From Lentzea xinjiangensis (GTDB taxonomy: Bacteria; Actinomycetota; Actinomycetes; Mycobacteriales; Pseudonocardiaceae): DNA of 64,000 bases. Position 1 is the first letter of the stretch. The number at the start of each line of letters is the position of its first letter. This document shows positions 63,108 through 64,000 of the stretch, piece by piece. Under the pieces are notes generated by a model. The model did not search any database and was not told where the DNA came from. It saw nothing but the letters and a program-made list of their open reading frames with translations. Location: the NCBI RefSeq assembly GCF_900110955.1, contig NZ_FOFR01000011.1, positions 1 to 64,000 on the forward strand, read 5' to 3'. The position numbers and the translations under genes were made by a program.

Positions 63108-64000
63108 TCAGTGACAGGCGGTGGTGCCGCTGTCGGTGTAGGTCTTGCCCGCCTCCGGCACGAACTGCCAGTCGAAGCTGTCGCTGTGCAGCGTCAGCTT
63201 CAGCACGCCGCGCGTGCCGGTGTTGCGCGCCTCGCTGTTGGGCTTGATCGTGCCGAAGCCGTAGGCGCCGGCGCCGCCCATGCCCGCGACGAACGTGCGG
63301 ATGCCGCGGGCGGTGTCGAGCCCGCCGCTGGGGTTCTGCGGGGCGAACCGCTCGTACTGGTGGTTGTGGCCGAAGATCACCACGTCGGCGTTGTTGTCGT
63401 ACAGCGCCTGGAACAGCGGCCGGGTGGCCGTCGAGGGCGCGTGGTTGGCCCCGCTGGTGAACAGCGGGTGGTGCCAGTACGCCGCGGTGCACGGCTTCGT
63501 GTTCGCCGCCAGGTCCTGGCGCAGCCACTGCTCCTGCGCGCTGCCCGCCGACGTGCTGATGTTGGAGTTCAGCGACACCACGTGCCAGTTGCCGATGTCG
63601 TAGGAGTAGTAACCCCGTCCCGACGGACCGGCCTGCGCCCCGAAGTAGTTGTAGTACCCGGTGGCGCCGCTGGTGTGGTAGTCGTGGTTGCCCGGCGACG
63701 GACGCGTGCGCGCCTTGTGCCTGCCCCAGGTGGGCTCGTAGTAGGAGCTGAACTGCGAGGCGGTGCCGTCCGGGTAGACGTTGTCGCCGGTGGTGAAGAC
63801 CGTGCCCTGGATGTTGTCCAGCAACGCGGCCGTCGCGGTGTCACCGGAGCCGGAGTCGGCGATGTCGCCGGCGCCGACGAGGACCGGGTCGCCGGGTGGC
63901 GGCGTCGTTCCGCTGGTGACCACGAGCTGCGGGGCGGTGGACGAGCCGCTTTCCCGCGAGTCGTAGTCGGCGCCGTCCGTGCTGCTGGACGTGATGGCGA
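63108..64000 (-). CDS. Secreted metallophosphoesterase with DNRLRE-type domain (partial)
   Basis: The gene runs off the right edge, so the N-terminus is missing. The visible 297 residues start with the tail of a DNRLRE/CBM-like domain (DGADYDSRESGSSTAPQLVVTSG), a Pro linker, and a full calcineurin-like phosphoesterase: GAGDIADSGSGD, TTGDNVYPDG, PGNHDYH, AAYWHHPLF and FGHNHQYERF hold the metal ligands in order. It resembles purple acid phosphatase/metallophosphoesterase secreted by actinomycetes. The absence of a start in the window agrees with the open frame to 64000. Ends TACH-stop. Confidence 0.88.
   Translation of the reverse strand, partial: AITSSSTDGADYDSRESGSSTAPQLVVTSGTTPPPGDPVLVGAGDIADSGSGDTATAALLDNIQGTVFTTGDNVYPDGTASQFSSYYEPTWGRHKARTRPSPGNHDYHTSGATGYYNYFGAQAGPSGRGYYSYDIGNWHVVSLNSNISTSAGSAQEQWLRQDLAANTKPCTAAYWHHPLFTSGANHAPSTATRPLFQALYDNNADVVIFGHNHQYERFAPQNPSGGLDTARGIRTFVAGMGGAGAYGFGTIKPNSEARNTGTRGVLKLTLHSDSFDWQFVPEAGKTYTDSGTTACH

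Overview
The window is high-GC chromosomal DNA from an actinomycete. GTG and TTG starts, 4-base ATGA/GTGA overlaps between genes, a conservon, DUF574 and DUF4383 proteins and Streptomyces/Mycobacterium-type core synteny all point to Actinobacteria. A member of the Pseudonocardiales (the Lentzea/Saccharothrix/Amycolatopsis group) fits best, but that rank is an inference. No phage, transposase, CRISPR array or tRNA was seen.

Region 1 (1-21,650) is a core housekeeping block. It opens with the end of a 23S rRNA gene and a 5S rRNA gene. The genes then follow the order known from the M. tuberculosis Rv1691-Rv1711 region: a TPR protein (here fused to a huge RG-repeat region), a HAD phosphatase, a 55-aa protein, tlyA, NAD kinase, recN, steA, steB/mctB, pyrG, a Nudix hydrolase, xerD, parA, scpA, scpB and a pseudouridine synthase. 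Lineage-specific insertions break this order: a duplicated recN tail, four small membrane proteins, a SMI1/KNR4 protein, a DUF2752 and a TM2 protein, and a collapsed relic of an alanine dehydrogenase gene. A strong hairpin ends the block.

Region 2 (21,800-30,900) is accessory. It has an XRE-nSTAND-WD-like protein, a NitT/TauT-type ABC importer with two different permeases, an IniB-like repeat protein, a 4-hydroxybenzoate hydroxylase, and a stand-alone solute-binding lipoprotein that probably serves the importer.

Region 3 (31,000-39,530) is signalling and secretion: a three-gene conservon (sensor kinase, roadblock, GTPase, without DUF742), a Tat-exported DUF839 protein, a snapalysin-type secreted protease, and a DUF574 methyltransferase overlapped with a PAS-GGDEF-degenerate EAL protein.

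Region 4 (39,620-44,600) is the best candidate for a poorly described system. A cytoplasmic subtilisin-like protease, an RNA polymerase sigma factor and a small unknown protein form one leftward unit. It is divergent from a TPR-CHAT (caspase-like) protein. The 77-bp gap between them holds a perfect 14-bp palindrome on the -35 box of a leaderless CHAT promoter. The layout suggests a protease cascade coupled to transcription.

Region 5 (44,600-53,620) is a mixed set: YggT, a divergent Nramp-like transporter facing a yeast-type cytosine deaminase, a short-chain dehydrogenase relic, a STAS anti-sigma antagonist, a YbdK-type carboxylate-amine ligase coupled to an iron-redox-enzyme relative, a type IB topoisomerase, DUF4383, and an SRPBCC-stress sigma pair with a possible sigma-B-type promoter. 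Region 6 (53,820-60,500) is a complete branched-chain-type ABC importer operon with an acyl-CoA ligase in the middle (livF-livG-ligase-livH-livM-binding protein), which suggests uptake and CoA activation of a carboxylic acid. The window ends with a small unknown gene, a TolB-like protein overlapped with an MFS transporter, and the end of a secreted metallophosphoesterase.
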